Below the pieces are notes generated by a model, which saw nothing but the letters and a program-made list of their open reading frames with translations, did no database searches and was not told where the DNA came from. Of a DNA stretch of 15,938 nucleotides, positions 1-9,203 are shown one piece after another. Each line of letters starts with the position of its first letter. Positions within the stretch are counted from its first letter, which is position 1. A program made the translations under genes and the position numbers. The stretch is from Stramenopiles sp. TOSAG23-2 (Eukaryota; Sar), in the NCBI GenBank assembly GCA_900128395.1, contig LT649691.1, positions 1 through 15,938 of the forward strand, read 5' to 3'.

Positions 1-659
1 ATTTTTTTTCTTGAGATTAATGTGCACATATTATACTCGTAATATTTTTTCTTCAAGGGTGTAAATTATCCAGTATCATAAATACTTTATGCTGTGGTAC
101 AAGTTGAATCATACGTGTTTTGTGAGAGATTAAAAAAAATATATATTGTTGTATTTTACGAAAAGAAGTATTTTACTAAAAAAATAAAAACTTTGTGAAC
201 AAAGACACGCGCGCAATTTATTTTAATATTTTGTGTACCCATGTATAAAATGATGGTTAAAATCTAAGTTATAATAATTTTACACTTCTCGTGTTAAGTA
301 ATATATATATATGCGCCTAATATATCGTATTCGTATAAAAATACGATAAAAATTATGGTGCGCGGTAAATTATAAAATTGATACTCGTAATATCATATAT
401 GTCTATATATACGTATACGAAGTATTATTTTCTCTTATACTCATATCATATTATATTATATAAATTTCTTTTACTCCCGGAAATTAACATCTCAAATCAT
501 ATATATCTTGAAGTGCACGGTTGTGGCAAAAAGCCGCGGTTTTGATCACTTTAGCTTGTAGATTTCTACAAGTTTCATTGACCCATTGTGCTTTTACCCA
601 TATAAATATATATATACATTACCCAACATACACGTTTTTTCATCTTGTTGATAAATCTT
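1..659. other. AT-rich gene-free left flank
   Basis: I see no supportable gene here. The stretch is strongly AT-rich with many TA-dinucleotide runs. It holds a 13-base direct repeat (atactcgtaatat at 33-45 and 381-393) and a short perfect inverted repeat (TATCGTATT at 323-331 against AATACGATA at 340-348). The right end must contain the 3' UTR of the minus-strand BSD gene. A plus-strand reading frame at 521-817 runs antisense into that gene and resembles no protein family. Confidence 0.6.
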
Positions 660-1793
660 TTACTCCCATTCATCCCAATCTTCGCCATCATCCAGCACAT
701 TATCATTATTCGTATTTACAAGTAAAGGTTCATCTGAAGTTTTTGGATCAGGGGAGGCATTATTATTGTTATTATTATTATTGTTGCCATCATCAACCAC
801 GGTCCACGACTCGTTAGATGATGATGATTTCGTTTGTTGGATAGGAATTTCTTTTTCAGATTTAATAGTTTCATCTTCAATATTACTAATATCATTCTTT
901 TTCTTAACTTCAACATCGTTTGCTGTTGTTGTTGTTACATTGCTTTGTTCATTATTAATATTCTTATAATCCGTATTACTACTATTGTTGTTCATATCAG
1001 TACTGTCATCTACAATATTATTAAGATTAATATTTTTCAAATTAGGAGTTTTTACCACATCATGTACATTTTTTGCTTCTTCAATATTACTATTGCTGTT
1101 CTTTTTCTTCTCTTCCACTTTAATTGTTTCTTCAATTTCTTGTTTCCAAAAGAAATAACGTTTCCAAAATTCATCTTCTTCAACTTCTGCAGGTACGAGG
1201 TCATGATATATAGATAATATTTCACTGTTTTGTAACAATTTTTGCGATTCAAGACGTTTTTTACCACTATTTATATCAAATGTTTTTACAAATTTTATAT
1301 ATTTTTCTTGAAAGCTTTGGTTTGGTGGGCGAGCATATGTATTTCGATCGAATTGTATTGCATGCATACGTTCCTGCACAGATAGTTTTGGCAATGCTAT
1401 CATTCCGTCCTCATCGCATTCTTCTTCTGCTGCCATAACATCATCCAACGTTTCCACCACATTTTGTGCAGTTTTATATAAAGTATCACTAAACGTTCCA
1501 AGACTAGAGCTTATTGAATTCATACTAAGAAAACTATTATTGTTATCATTATTGTTGCTAATAGTACCTGTAGTAGAAACATTATCAGAGTTTAATTGTT
1601 TTTCACCGTCGTCATTGTTCTTTTCATTTTCACCAGTTACGTTGTCATTATGTTGAGGGTCTTCATTATTTTCGCCTTCATCAAAAAACGTAGCCGTGTC
1701 GTTTGTCACCGTACTTGTAAACTCGGTTAAGTCGTTTTTTACAACATCTAATGCTGCCTGTGATGACTCTTTCAATGAGTTCCAAAATTCCAT
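660..1793 (-). CDS. BSD-domain protein, BSDC1-like
   Basis: Likely homologue of animal BSD domain-containing protein 1; the molecular role of that family is poorly known. Read from the ATG at 1793 it has 377 residues. The N-terminus has SSQAALDVVKNDLTEFTS followed by NDTA, closely matching the helical N-terminus I recall for BSDC1. The BSD domain lies at about residues 160-222, with the diagnostic Phe-Trp pair in EFWKRYFFWKQEIEE. The C-terminus ends in an acidic Trp motif (EDWDEWE), also shared with BSDC1. Asn- and Asp-rich low-complexity linkers fill residues 40-90 and 230-370. The frame stays open 14 codons further upstream but only to a TTG (1835), with no ATG before a stop. I chose ATG 1793 because its context (aaacaaATGG) is good. 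A spliced upstream exon is possible: a donor-like GTAAGTG lies on this strand at 1844-1850. The gene is divergent from the phospholipase gene. Confidence 0.85.
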   Translation of the reverse strand: MEFWNSLKESSQAALDVVKNDLTEFTSTVTNDTATFFDEGENNEDPQHNDNVTGENEKNNDDGEKQLNSDNVSTTGTISNNNDNNNSFLSMNSISSSLGTFSDTLYKTAQNVVETLDDVMAAEEECDEDGMIALPKLSVQERMHAIQFDRNTYARPPNQSFQEKYIKFVKTFDINSGKKRLESQKLLQNSEILSIYHDLVPAEVEEDEFWKRYFFWKQEIEETIKVEEKKKNSNSNIEEAKNVHDVVKTPNLKNINLNNIVDDSTDMNNNSSNTDYKNINNEQSNVTTTTANDVEVKKKNDISNIEDETIKSEKEIPIQQTKSSSSNESWTVVDDGNNNNNNNNNASPDPKTSDEPLLVNTNNDNVLDDGEDWDEWE

Positions 1794-2370
1794 TTGTTTT
1801 TTTAAACTTTTGCAACAGTTATCCCAAAATGCCAAGTATACAGCACTTACGTTGTTATAATTATTATTTTATAATCAGTATCAAAATTATACTCTGTGTA
1901 TTGTTCTATTTGAATGGTATTCAATTGTATCTATATCTATCCATCTACAAATAAATTGTGGTATAAACGTTTTTTAGTTCAAGAAGTAAAAAATATTATT
2001 ATGTAAAAAATGGTGGGGAATTACGTTGTACGCGTGATAACGTAATGGTATTTCCATATAATAAAAATAGCATATTATACAATTACCACTGATGATAAAA
2101 TAAAAAAAGTCATTTACATTGATTGACGCCCTGCTGCCCGCCTGCTGAGCATGATTGTCGACTATGCTGTATGCACACAACAGCCTTTTTTTTTAAATAT
2201 ACTAATACACTATTATCGTCACTCCAGTAGTATTAGACTATTTTACGTATACGATACTATTATCACATTGTGTGGAATATTGTGTATGATATGTCCATAT
2301 TAGCATTAATATTTTTCGAAAAGAAGAATCCAAAATGAAAATGTTGTGTTATAGGAAAAAAGAAGGGGGA

Positions 2371-2455
2371 GTGGTATATATATCTAATTTGTATTCCTTG
2401 TGCTATATTATTATATATGTTGTTATAGCATTATATATAATAATATATATACCAC
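2371..2455. repeat. Imperfect inverted repeat, possible cruciform
   Basis: Arms gtggtatatatat (2371-2383) and atatatataccac (2443-2455) are perfect 13-base inverted copies. Nested inside are TGCTATA (2401-2407) against TATAGCA (2424-2430), plus a second pairing of the flanking ATATTATTATATAT type with its complement at about 2432-2445. The nested pairings compete with one another. The element lies 90 bp upstream of the phospholipase start codon. Confidence 0.6.
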
Positions 2456-2491
2456 ATCCACAATCAAAACATATTGTAAAGACCATCTAAT

Positions 2492-2511
2492 TATATATAT
2501 ATATATATATA
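2492..2511. repeat. TA-dinucleotide microsatellite
   Basis: An uninterrupted run of about 10 TA units lies in the presumed promoter or 5' UTR of the phospholipase gene, 34 bp before its ATG. Confidence 0.9.
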
Positions 2512-2545
2512 CAAACATAACTCTATACATATTATTACGTTCAAT

Positions 2546-5323
2546 ATGATTTTTTCAAAGCTATATGGCAAACATGGCTTTGTCGTTTCCGTAGCGACAT
2601 TGTTATTATTTTTTGTATTTATAATTGTATCAGGTGAGAGTAGAAATAGTAAACATAATAGTAGAATAAAGAAAGCACAAACGTTTTTAACAGATCAATT
2701 AAAGCTACGCGCGAGCAAGACTACACCACCTGAAAATGCACAAGCAAGTGCTAGCACTAGGATTCACAAATTATTAATGGCAAAAAAAAGTAAGACCAAA
2801 AGTAGCTTGCAAAATATCATGGAAAGGAAAACTCCAGGTGAACCAGTACTTGAGTTTATTCCAAAGAAAAAAAATAGAGAACAATTTACTCTAGCAAGTT
2901 CTGGTGGTGGAGGGCGTGCTTTCATCTCACTTTTAGCCGAAATTAGAGGATATGGAGGAATAAAGAAAGTGGCGGAAGACACGCATATGATAACTACTAA
3001 TTCTGGTTCGTCTTGGGTATTGAATCGTTTGTTACTAGAAGGAACGGATGGTCCATTGAGTAGTAGTAGAAATCCAAAGGCACTTTACGAAGAGTTAGTG
3101 AACCAACTTGCCGGTAAATACGATGGAGAAAAATACGATGATGAAAGGGCTTTAGACCAAGAAGTGATTGAAAAAAGGCAAAATATTATAGATTATGTCG
3201 AATCGACACTCAAGTTATTTACTCTGGCACCTCAATTTACAATGTATTTAAACTATTTCACATCAACTTTGTCTGGTAAAATACAGCCAGAGTGGCATGA
3301 TTTTTGCAAAATTCGTGCTGTTTGTGACCGAAAAGGACAGCGTGGGCATGAGCACGAATGTTATGAGAAGGAACCTGCACAGCAGGAACGAATCAAGACC
3401 GTATGGCGGCAGCAAATTGCGCTTGATACATCTGGTTCATTTTTAAAGAAAAACAATCAATTATACCAGTACAATATTTTATGCGGAGATGCAAACGTAG
3501 ACGAGACTCCAAATCAAATTCCGATGTATTTAAATGTTGATACGCGCGATTCAAATTCAAGAGCTAGTGATAAAGTCACTGTAGATATACCATATTTGAG
3601 CTTTAAACGTTGTGAATTGACCATAACGAGGATGACGAAGACAAAAAGGGAAACTGTTCAAGATATTTTTACAAATGTAGGTGTAGTCAAAAATGAACAT
3701 ATGGCTACTTGTACAATTAATGGATATGAAGAAAATTCAAATGCATTTCAACAAACAATTAAATTATCTGGTGCTTCAATAACGAATTCTTTACGAAAAC
3801 ATTACGAAAAGATTTGGAAAGAAAAACCTGGACGAATGTCAACCGCATCGGCAGCATTTGGTGCTATTTTAGGAAACCGTAAATTAATTGATGGCGTTAT
3901 ACTAAAAATGTTACAAAAGAAAGGCAATGGAATATATCAATTGCCAAACCAAGATCATAGTTTTGAATATTTGATGATTGCTAAAAAAATTGTTATGGCA
4001 GCTTTCAATGCATTTGGCACCATGGCACAGGAAGAATTTGATTTAAAACGCGCATTTTTGAATATTCCAAATCCACAAGTTGGTTATAATGCCAACGTTG
4101 ATCTTTCTCGATTCGGAGTAGCGAAAGAACTTGAATTTGCCTTTGCATTGGCAGATGGTGCATATATCGACAATTTCGGCCTATCAAGCGCAGTTTATAA
4201 TTTACAACGCTCGGAAATCGATAGTGAAATTGTTGTCATCAGTCATGCAAGCACGAATATAGAACCTATAGAAAATCGTGAACCAAACATGGATACCCCA
4301 GCGGAAAGATTCGAAAAGAATTTTGCAACAACTAGACCTGAGGATGAAAATATAGTTGATGTTATTTTACCAGTAAGAAAGTGCAATGAAAATAAAACAA
4401 GTCAATATCGTGCTTGTGGATTTGCAACACAAATTTTCTCAGATAAATTTGAACGAGTAGTGCATGATGGGGAAGATAGTATTTTTGCAAAAAATAATTT
4501 TCGTACTTACAAATTGACTACAAAAGAGAATAAATATTTTGGAATCAAAGCAGGTTCAAAATATACGGTTCACTTTTATAATCCAGTTCCAAAAGTTATG
4601 GAAAGTATTGGAATGCTTCCACCTAGTATGACCGCCATAGAAGATGCCAGGAAAAACGGAAAATGGACAAACGGTAAAAACTCGTATACATTTCCAGATG
4701 GTTTTGATGGTTATGATGGATTTATGTATCTTGCCCATTCTATTGAAAAGAAGGAGATGTTGAAGAAATTTTTGAAAGCTGATCATAGAGGCAAAAATAG
4801 CCATTTTATGAGATTTCAGAGTAAAAAAGACGGGATCAATAATGATAATAATAATAAAAGATTAAAAGGCAGAAGCAAAATGAAGAAAGAGGAAACGATA
4901 CAGCTTGTTAATAATATGAAGAACAGAAAACTTAATGCTGATACGATGCGATTTAAAGATATGTCAAGTACTATGAACCCTAATATGATGTGTGAGATAG
5001 TATGGAAACTGGGATATAAGCTGATAAATGAAAATTTTTTGGGAAACTTTTCAAAGATGAAGAAAACGAAATTGGATGAAAGAATTACTAAGAAACATGA
5101 TATAGGCGCTATATGCGAAGAGCAAACTCATCCAAAGGAGTATTACTCTAAATTGTGGGGAAGCATGTATGCAGAATTAATAAGACATTTACCGGTAGAT
5201 GCGGAATTGCCATTCCCGGATAATCTCCCATTCCCACCTGCAATGATAAAGAAAATAATAGTATCATGTGCTGATTATCTTGGTGAAAAACTTGCAGGCA
5301 TAGATCTGGATTATTATACTTAA
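2546..5323 (+). CDS. cPLA2-like patatin-fold phospholipase, secreted or anchored
   Basis: A 925-residue protein that probably hydrolyses acyl esters of phospholipids or lysophospholipids with a Ser-Asp dyad. After a short basic N-terminus, residues about 11-30 form one hydrophobic segment (signal peptide or anchor), so it should act in the secretory path or outside the cell. Elements of the cytosolic PLA2/lysophospholipase B fold appear in order. There is an oxyanion loop with its Arg (SGGGGRA, residues 119-125). A nucleophile elbow NSGSSW matches the family GxSGxxW with Ser153 as nucleophile. The acid motif ADGAYIDNFGL has Asp537 as the likely partner, followed by a beta-strand (EIVVIS). Residues 250-420 form a large Cys-containing insertion, and residues about 760-925 are a basic extension I cannot assign. 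It is uninterrupted by introns. The spacing of about 380 residues between Ser and Asp is typical of cPLA2-type rather than short patatins. Substrate preference cannot be read from sequence. Confidence 0.8.
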   Translation: MIFSKLYGKHGFVVSVATLLLFFVFIIVSGESRNSKHNSRIKKAQTFLTDQLKLRASKTTPPENAQASASTRIHKLLMAKKSKTKSSLQNIMERKTPGEPVLEFIPKKKNREQFTLASSGGGGRAFISLLAEIRGYGGIKKVAEDTHMITTNSGSSWVLNRLLLEGTDGPLSSSRNPKALYEELVNQLAGKYDGEKYDDERALDQEVIEKRQNIIDYVESTLKLFTLAPQFTMYLNYFTSTLSGKIQPEWHDFCKIRAVCDRKGQRGHEHECYEKEPAQQERIKTVWRQQIALDTSGSFLKKNNQLYQYNILCGDANVDETPNQIPMYLNVDTRDSNSRASDKVTVDIPYLSFKRCELTITRMTKTKRETVQDIFTNVGVVKNEHMATCTINGYEENSNAFQQTIKLSGASITNSLRKHYEKIWKEKPGRMSTASAAFGAILGNRKLIDGVILKMLQKKGNGIYQLPNQDHSFEYLMIAKKIVMAAFNAFGTMAQEEFDLKRAFLNIPNPQVGYNANVDLSRFGVAKELEFAFALADGAYIDNFGLSSAVYNLQRSEIDSEIVVISHASTNIEPIENREPNMDTPAERFEKNFATTRPEDENIVDVILPVRKCNENKTSQYRACGFATQIFSDKFERVVHDGEDSIFAKNNFRTYKLTTKENKYFGIKAGSKYTVHFYNPVPKVMESIGMLPPSMTAIEDARKNGKWTNGKNSYTFPDGFDGYDGFMYLAHSIEKKEMLKKFLKADHRGKNSHFMRFQSKKDGINNDNNNKRLKGRSKMKKEETIQLVNNMKNRKLNADTMRFKDMSSTMNPNMMCEIVWKLGYKLINENFLGNFSKMKKTKLDERITKKHDIGAICEEQTHPKEYYSKLWGSMYAELIRHLPVDAELPFPDNLPFPPAMIKKIIVSCADYLGEKLAGIDLDYYT

Positions 5324-5946
5324 AGTTATATTATAATATAATATGCAGGAAGTGGATGAAATGGTACGATTTTGTGTATGTCTGTGAATGTGATATTTTA
5401 TTTTACAGGACACGGTAAAAAATTATTGTAGGTTTTATTTGTTGTATTTTTTTTATTTTCTTTGTATTTTTTTTATAAAATTATTGTGTGTTAAGTTTGC
5501 CTTTACCTTAATCTAGGTCATTACCTTTACCTATATCCTTATATAATATAATAGCACCTTAACCTTTTTGTGTGTGGAAGTCGCCATATGTTCTATCAGG
5601 AGAAGCCTATTTTTTTCAAACTTTTATAGTTTTCACGATAGATCGTTAGCTTAGGCCTCTAATAATAGCACTACACAGCACTACATAAATCTTCAACCCC
5701 CGAGAACCCGAGTCTGTTGCGAGGCGAAAACCAGAAAACACAAAAAAACGAAAACAAAAGTAAAGATAGAAATAGGATAGGTATAAGAAAGACTCTCAAT
5801 TTAGATTTTAACAAAGAAATCAAACGAATACACCCCGCCCCCTCATAATTTAATTTATTAATTTATTTCATTAAAAGATAAACAGAAGATTCGATATCGT
5901 TTCTATTATTTTTGAAGTACTTACATACTGAATTCATTCGATAAAA
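5324..5946. other. Gene-free spacer, phospholipase to PAH-like gene
   Basis: This holds the 3' end of the phospholipase transcript and the promoter of the next gene; no coding region is evident. Visible items are T-rich tracts at 5440-5480, repeated pyrimidine-rich ttacct motifs at about 5500-5545, a short palindrome (ACGAT-AG-ATCGT at 5635-5646), and a near-tandem copy of agcactaca (5667-5675 and 5677-5685). A less AT-rich patch lies at about 5695-5735. None of these is diagnostic. Confidence 0.5.
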
Positions 5947-7065
5947 ATGGAGGTTGTCCAATTTCCCAGAAATGCCAATCCGCAGCGGAATCAAAATGTT
6001 TTGGTACCGCCTTCGAATCTAAAATATAAATCATCGTGGATCAAATATCCGTACAGAAAATCTGCTATATTTAGGTTGTCGAAAAAAAAAGTATGTACGG
6101 ATTTACAAGGGGGATCCGTATATTGCGATAATGTGGTTTTAAAAGGTTCGGTGGGGAAAATATATAATCAATTTAAGTTTTCCAATGGAAAAGCCTTTTC
6201 CAATTCCAAAACAAACGAAACTATGCCTCCCAACTCATATGAAGGTAATAAGTTCAGTATCATGCAATTTCCACCATATCCAAGACCACCACCTTTAAAA
6301 AAACAAAAATCAATAGTGTCGAAGAACACAGAAATATACGTACAAGGTCTTACTGATGTGAAGAAGAAAAAGGAACGACCTTCTCAAACTATAAAGGTCA
6401 TATCTCCTCCCAACGTTTTAAACGTGGTTCCCTCCCAACTTGTTCAGGTGTCGGAAACATCAAAACCATTGCGTAGAAAAAGGCGATTCAAAAATCCTGT
6501 TCATAATGAGCATTCTTATATTAATAAAGTTGCTAATTCGAATGAAGAATTTCGAATTTCATCAATTGCAACTAAAACGTTCAGCGTTGGTTCAGCCACG
6601 AAGCCATTGAAGAAGAAAAAAAACAAACAGAAAGACAAAAAAAAGAAGCAATATAACGGTGCTAGTAATATCATTTACAAATACAGCAATTGTGAAAAAG
6701 AAGAGTATATAGAGGGGGAAATACAACATTACAACAAGCTGACTGCAACTCCTATTAAGTTTGAAACGTCATCAAAATCTGGTTGGAACGTTGTCGAAGA
6801 CGATTGTAAATCGTTATTTCTTGCTGCTCGTTCTGTTTTACTTCACAGCCAATTTGAAGATTTTGGACAAATTTTAAAGACATTTCAAACGCAAATAGAG
6901 TTAATGAACGAAAACTATAAATCAAAAACATTCATTTGCTTGAAAACAAAAGAACAGTATATGAAAGAATTGATACAACGAACAATATTTTCAGTGTCTT
7001 GTTTATTGAAAGACGAACCGGATTTACTTTGTTTGTTTCATAGTGTTGTTGAAGGTACAAAATAA
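5947..7065 (+). CDS. Lys-rich protein with C-terminal PAH-like domain
   Basis: A 372-residue protein that I cannot name. The ATG has a good context (ataaaaATGG). Residues 1-280 are polar and probably disordered, with several basic clusters suited to nuclear localisation (KPLRRKRRFK near 173-182, and Lys-rich runs at 221-234). There is also a proline-rich stretch (FPPYPRPPPLKK, 108-119). Residues about 285-370 look like a compact helical domain. The spacing of SQFEDFGQILKTFQ and LLKDEPDLLCLFHSVV resembles the paired amphipathic helix fold of Sin3 and GON4L-type co-repressors, where the last helices read roughly LF-x-HPDLL-x-F. This supports a nuclear, transcription-related role, but the match is by eye and moderate. 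The stop codon overlaps an AATAAA (acaAAATAAAAt), which could serve as a polyadenylation signal. Confidence 0.7.
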   Translation: MEVVQFPRNANPQRNQNVLVPPSNLKYKSSWIKYPYRKSAIFRLSKKKVCTDLQGGSVYCDNVVLKGSVGKIYNQFKFSNGKAFSNSKTNETMPPNSYEGNKFSIMQFPPYPRPPPLKKQKSIVSKNTEIYVQGLTDVKKKKERPSQTIKVISPPNVLNVVPSQLVQVSETSKPLRRKRRFKNPVHNEHSYINKVANSNEEFRISSIATKTFSVGSATKPLKKKKNKQKDKKKKQYNGASNIIYKYSNCEKEEYIEGEIQHYNKLTATPIKFETSSKSGWNVVEDDCKSLFLAARSVLLHSQFEDFGQILKTFQTQIELMNENYKSKTFICLKTKEQYMKELIQRTIFSVSCLLKDEPDLLCLFHSVVEGTK

Positions 7066-8039
7066 AATTTTCTAAATTGTTAAAATCAGAAAGAACCTAA
7101 TTACCTTTCCCACTTCGCTTTTTTGGCCACTTTAAGGTTTTAGTAAAATGGACAAAATGGACAAATATTTTAACATTAAATAGCACCGTTCAGCCGGAAT
7201 CCAAAGAAAGGTGCAGGTAAAATGCATTTAATGGTTTTTATACATAATTCCATTCCGGTTATTTAATATCAGCTGAAAGTTATTTTTTCACGATAAAATA
7301 TCAACTTCAAATTGGTTCAAATAACCTTTATACAGGCTTGCAAAAATTCCTCAAAATTGACCATTTGACGTTTTTTCTCATTCAGAATGTTCGTTTATTT
7401 GTTTTCACCTTCCTTTTTTTTTTGACAAAGTACATTATAGACTCACAATTAACATGAAACAATTACTAAAATAAAACTCATCAAACTTCACGTAGAATTA
7501 TGGATTTTAATATTTTAATTTGCAGCCCTAGGGGAGGCTTAAAATCCAATTGGAATTTGGAAGATCGGGAGGATTGAAATATGAATAGAGTTGGAAATTA
7601 TTTTCATCAAAATTATACCATAGGAGATAAATGTTAAAGTTGTGAGCGATACAGATAGTCAGATAGTCAGATACAGTATAAACTTATAAACCTTTTGATA
7701 AAATAAAACTACACACTATTGATTTTTTGTCCTCACAAATCTCATCATATTAGCAAAAAATATAAAAAAAAAAAATTATAAATAAATAAAGAATAGATAA
7801 TGAAGCTTCACACACCTTTTGTTCATGAGAAGAATTATTAGTAGTGGACGAAAAAGAACCAATTAATAGATAGATTAGAAGCTAGTAGAAATATTCACAT
7901 ATTTATATATATACCCACATATATACGATTTGTAGTGTATACATATATATTTATATATATTTGTGATATATTTAATTTTATAAATAAATAATTTAAATTA
8001 TTATTATTTTTTTTATAGATAAATTATTTGTTTTCTGTT
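7066..8039. other. Long gene-free spacer upstream of ZIP gene
   Basis: About 970 bp with no sizeable reading frame. Visible items are a tandem 9-mer (aaaatggac at 7145-7153 and 7154-7162), a short triplicated agatagtc-type repeat at about 7652-7672, and facing CCGGAAT / ATTCCGG words near 7194-7260. From 7740 to 8018 the DNA is very A/T-rich. A pyrimidine tract ending in TAG (ttttttttatag, to 8018) just before the ZIP start looks like a 3' splice site. A CAG|GTAAAA at about 7213-7221 is one possible donor, so a 5' UTR intron is conceivable but not shown. Confidence 0.5.
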
Positions 8040-9203
8040 ATGATAAAAAATAATTTAAATAAAAAACCAAAAAATAGTAAAAAAAAGAACAAGAAAATTC
8101 GTAGTAAAACTAATATACGAAATCGTAATATGAAAAAAAATGTTAAATATGTAAAAATTGAGAATGATGATAAAGAAGAAGATGTTATTAATAAAAATGA
8201 TTCGAAAAATAGTAATACGACTATAATTATAAATAATAATAATAATATGGTACAACCACAAACGGACAAAAGTAATAGCAATAACAACGATGCAAATACC
8301 GCCAACAATCATTATAATTTTTATATTAATATTTGTATTGTATGTTTATCAATTATAACTATTGTAACGATATTGGCCGTATATTCGTTAAAAGATAGTA
8401 AATTGGATTCAACGACAGTAAATATTTTACATGTTTGGGCATATTCATGGATGACAGCTGTATGTACAGGACTTGGTGCCGTGCCATTTTTTATGATTGA
8501 TAATGTAAATGATTTTTGGTTAGGTATATGCAATGCATTAGCTGCTGGTATGATGATAGCGGCAAGTTTTGTGTTGGTATATGAAGGTGCAGCGGAAGGA
8601 TTTGATGAGCAAGCGGATGAGGCAGTTCCATTTTACGTTACAATTATTAAATTACTTATTGGTTTTCTTCTTGGTGTTGGTTTTGTAAGAATTTGTCGTA
8701 AACGTTTAGTAGAATATGAAGATTTAAAAATGGGAAATTTGGATGGATTAGAAGCTCGTAAAATATTATTAGTTGTTGGTGTCATGACAATCCATTCATT
8801 ATCGGAAGGTGTTGGCATTGGTGTTGCATTTAGTGGTCGTGCTGGATTACGTTTAGGTAGTGTAGTCAGCTCCTCGTTAGCCGTTCATAATATACCAGAA
8901 GGTTTAGCAGTTGCATTGGTGTTAGTACCAAAAGGTATTTCAGCAAAAGGTGCAGTTGTATGGAGTATATTTAGTAGTATTCCACAACCTGTCATGGCAA
9001 TTCCAACATATTTATTTGTTGCACAATTTTTACATGTATTACCAATTGGACTTGGATTCGCTGCTGGTGCTATGATTGATGTAGCTGGTATGGAATTATT
9101 ACCTGAAGCATTGGAAATGATTAATAACGTATGGATAACAATTATTGTAACAATGATTGCAAGTGTATTAATGTTATGTAGTCAATTTTTCTTGAGTGGG
9201 TAG
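8040..9203 (+). CDS. ZIP-family metal (zinc) transporter
   Basis: A 387-residue membrane protein of the ZIP (SLC39) family, which moves Zn2+ or other divalent metals toward the cytosol. A hydrophilic Lys/Asn-rich N-terminus (1-92) precedes the first hydrophobic segment (about 93-116). Further helices follow at about 137-152, 160-182, 198-216, 242-264, 272-297, 303-328, 333-352 and 364-383. The binuclear metal-centre motifs are intact: HSLSEG (252-257) and HNIPEG (283-288). The last motif before the final helix is ELLPEA. The order HSxSEG, HNIPEGLAVALVL, SSIPQPVMAIP resembles plant ZIPs of the At3g08650 type as I recall them, and the His-rich loop of many ZIPs is absent. The frame is open 12 bases further upstream to a TTG, but the ATG at 8040 is the first usable start. 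The acceptor-like ttttttttatag ending at 8018 suggests a possible 5' UTR intron. Metal and membrane cannot be told from sequence. Confidence 0.9.
   Translation: MIKNNLNKKPKNSKKKNKKIRSKTNIRNRNMKKNVKYVKIENDDKEEDVINKNDSKNSNTTIIINNNNNMVQPQTDKSNSNNNDANTANNHYNFYINICIVCLSIITIVTILAVYSLKDSKLDSTTVNILHVWAYSWMTAVCTGLGAVPFFMIDNVNDFWLGICNALAAGMMIAASFVLVYEGAAEGFDEQADEAVPFYVTIIKLLIGFLLGVGFVRICRKRLVEYEDLKMGNLDGLEARKILLVVGVMTIHSLSEGVGIGVAFSGRAGLRLGSVVSSSLAVHNIPEGLAVALVLVPKGISAKGAVVWSIFSSIPQPVMAIPTYLFVAQFLHVLPIGLGFAAGAMIDVAGMELLPEALEMINNVWITIIVTMIASVLMLCSQFFLSG

Larger units (their letters stand above)
1794..2545. promoter_or_regulatory. Shared spacer of two divergent genes
   Basis: This spacer separates the minus-strand BSD gene from the plus-strand phospholipase gene, so it should contain both promoters. 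No defined promoter element can be called. It contains a small GC-richer island near 2120-2165 in otherwise AT-rich DNA, a large imperfect inverted repeat at 2371-2455 (listed separately), and a TA microsatellite at 2492-2511 about 35 bp before the phospholipase start. A minus-strand frame at 1974-2180 has no recognisable protein character. Confidence 0.5.

Noticed and set aside
521-817. Plus-strand frame of 98 residues
   Set aside because: Antisense to the BSD gene for much of its length. Composition (His/Tyr-rich end) follows from translating Asn/Asp repeats backwards; no domain.
1794-1835. TTG as the start of the BSD gene
   Set aside because: Non-ATG starts are rare in nuclear genes, and an ATG in good context lies 14 codons downstream. 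Kept only as an open question.
1974-2180. Minus-strand frame of 68 residues in the divergent spacer
   Set aside because: No homology-like motif, and it falls where two promoters are expected.
5667-5740. Possible tRNA in the less AT-rich patch
   Set aside because: No cloverleaf, no GGTTCGA-like T arm, and no acceptor stem pairing could be found.
7148-7183. Tiny frame beginning ATGGACAAAATGGAC (11 codons)
   Set aside because: It arises from a tandem 9-mer. Could be an upstream ORF if transcribed with ZIP, but nothing supports that.
8028-8039. TTG as the start of the ZIP gene
   Set aside because: The ATG at 8040 is in frame four codons later, and the extra residues carry no conserved motif.
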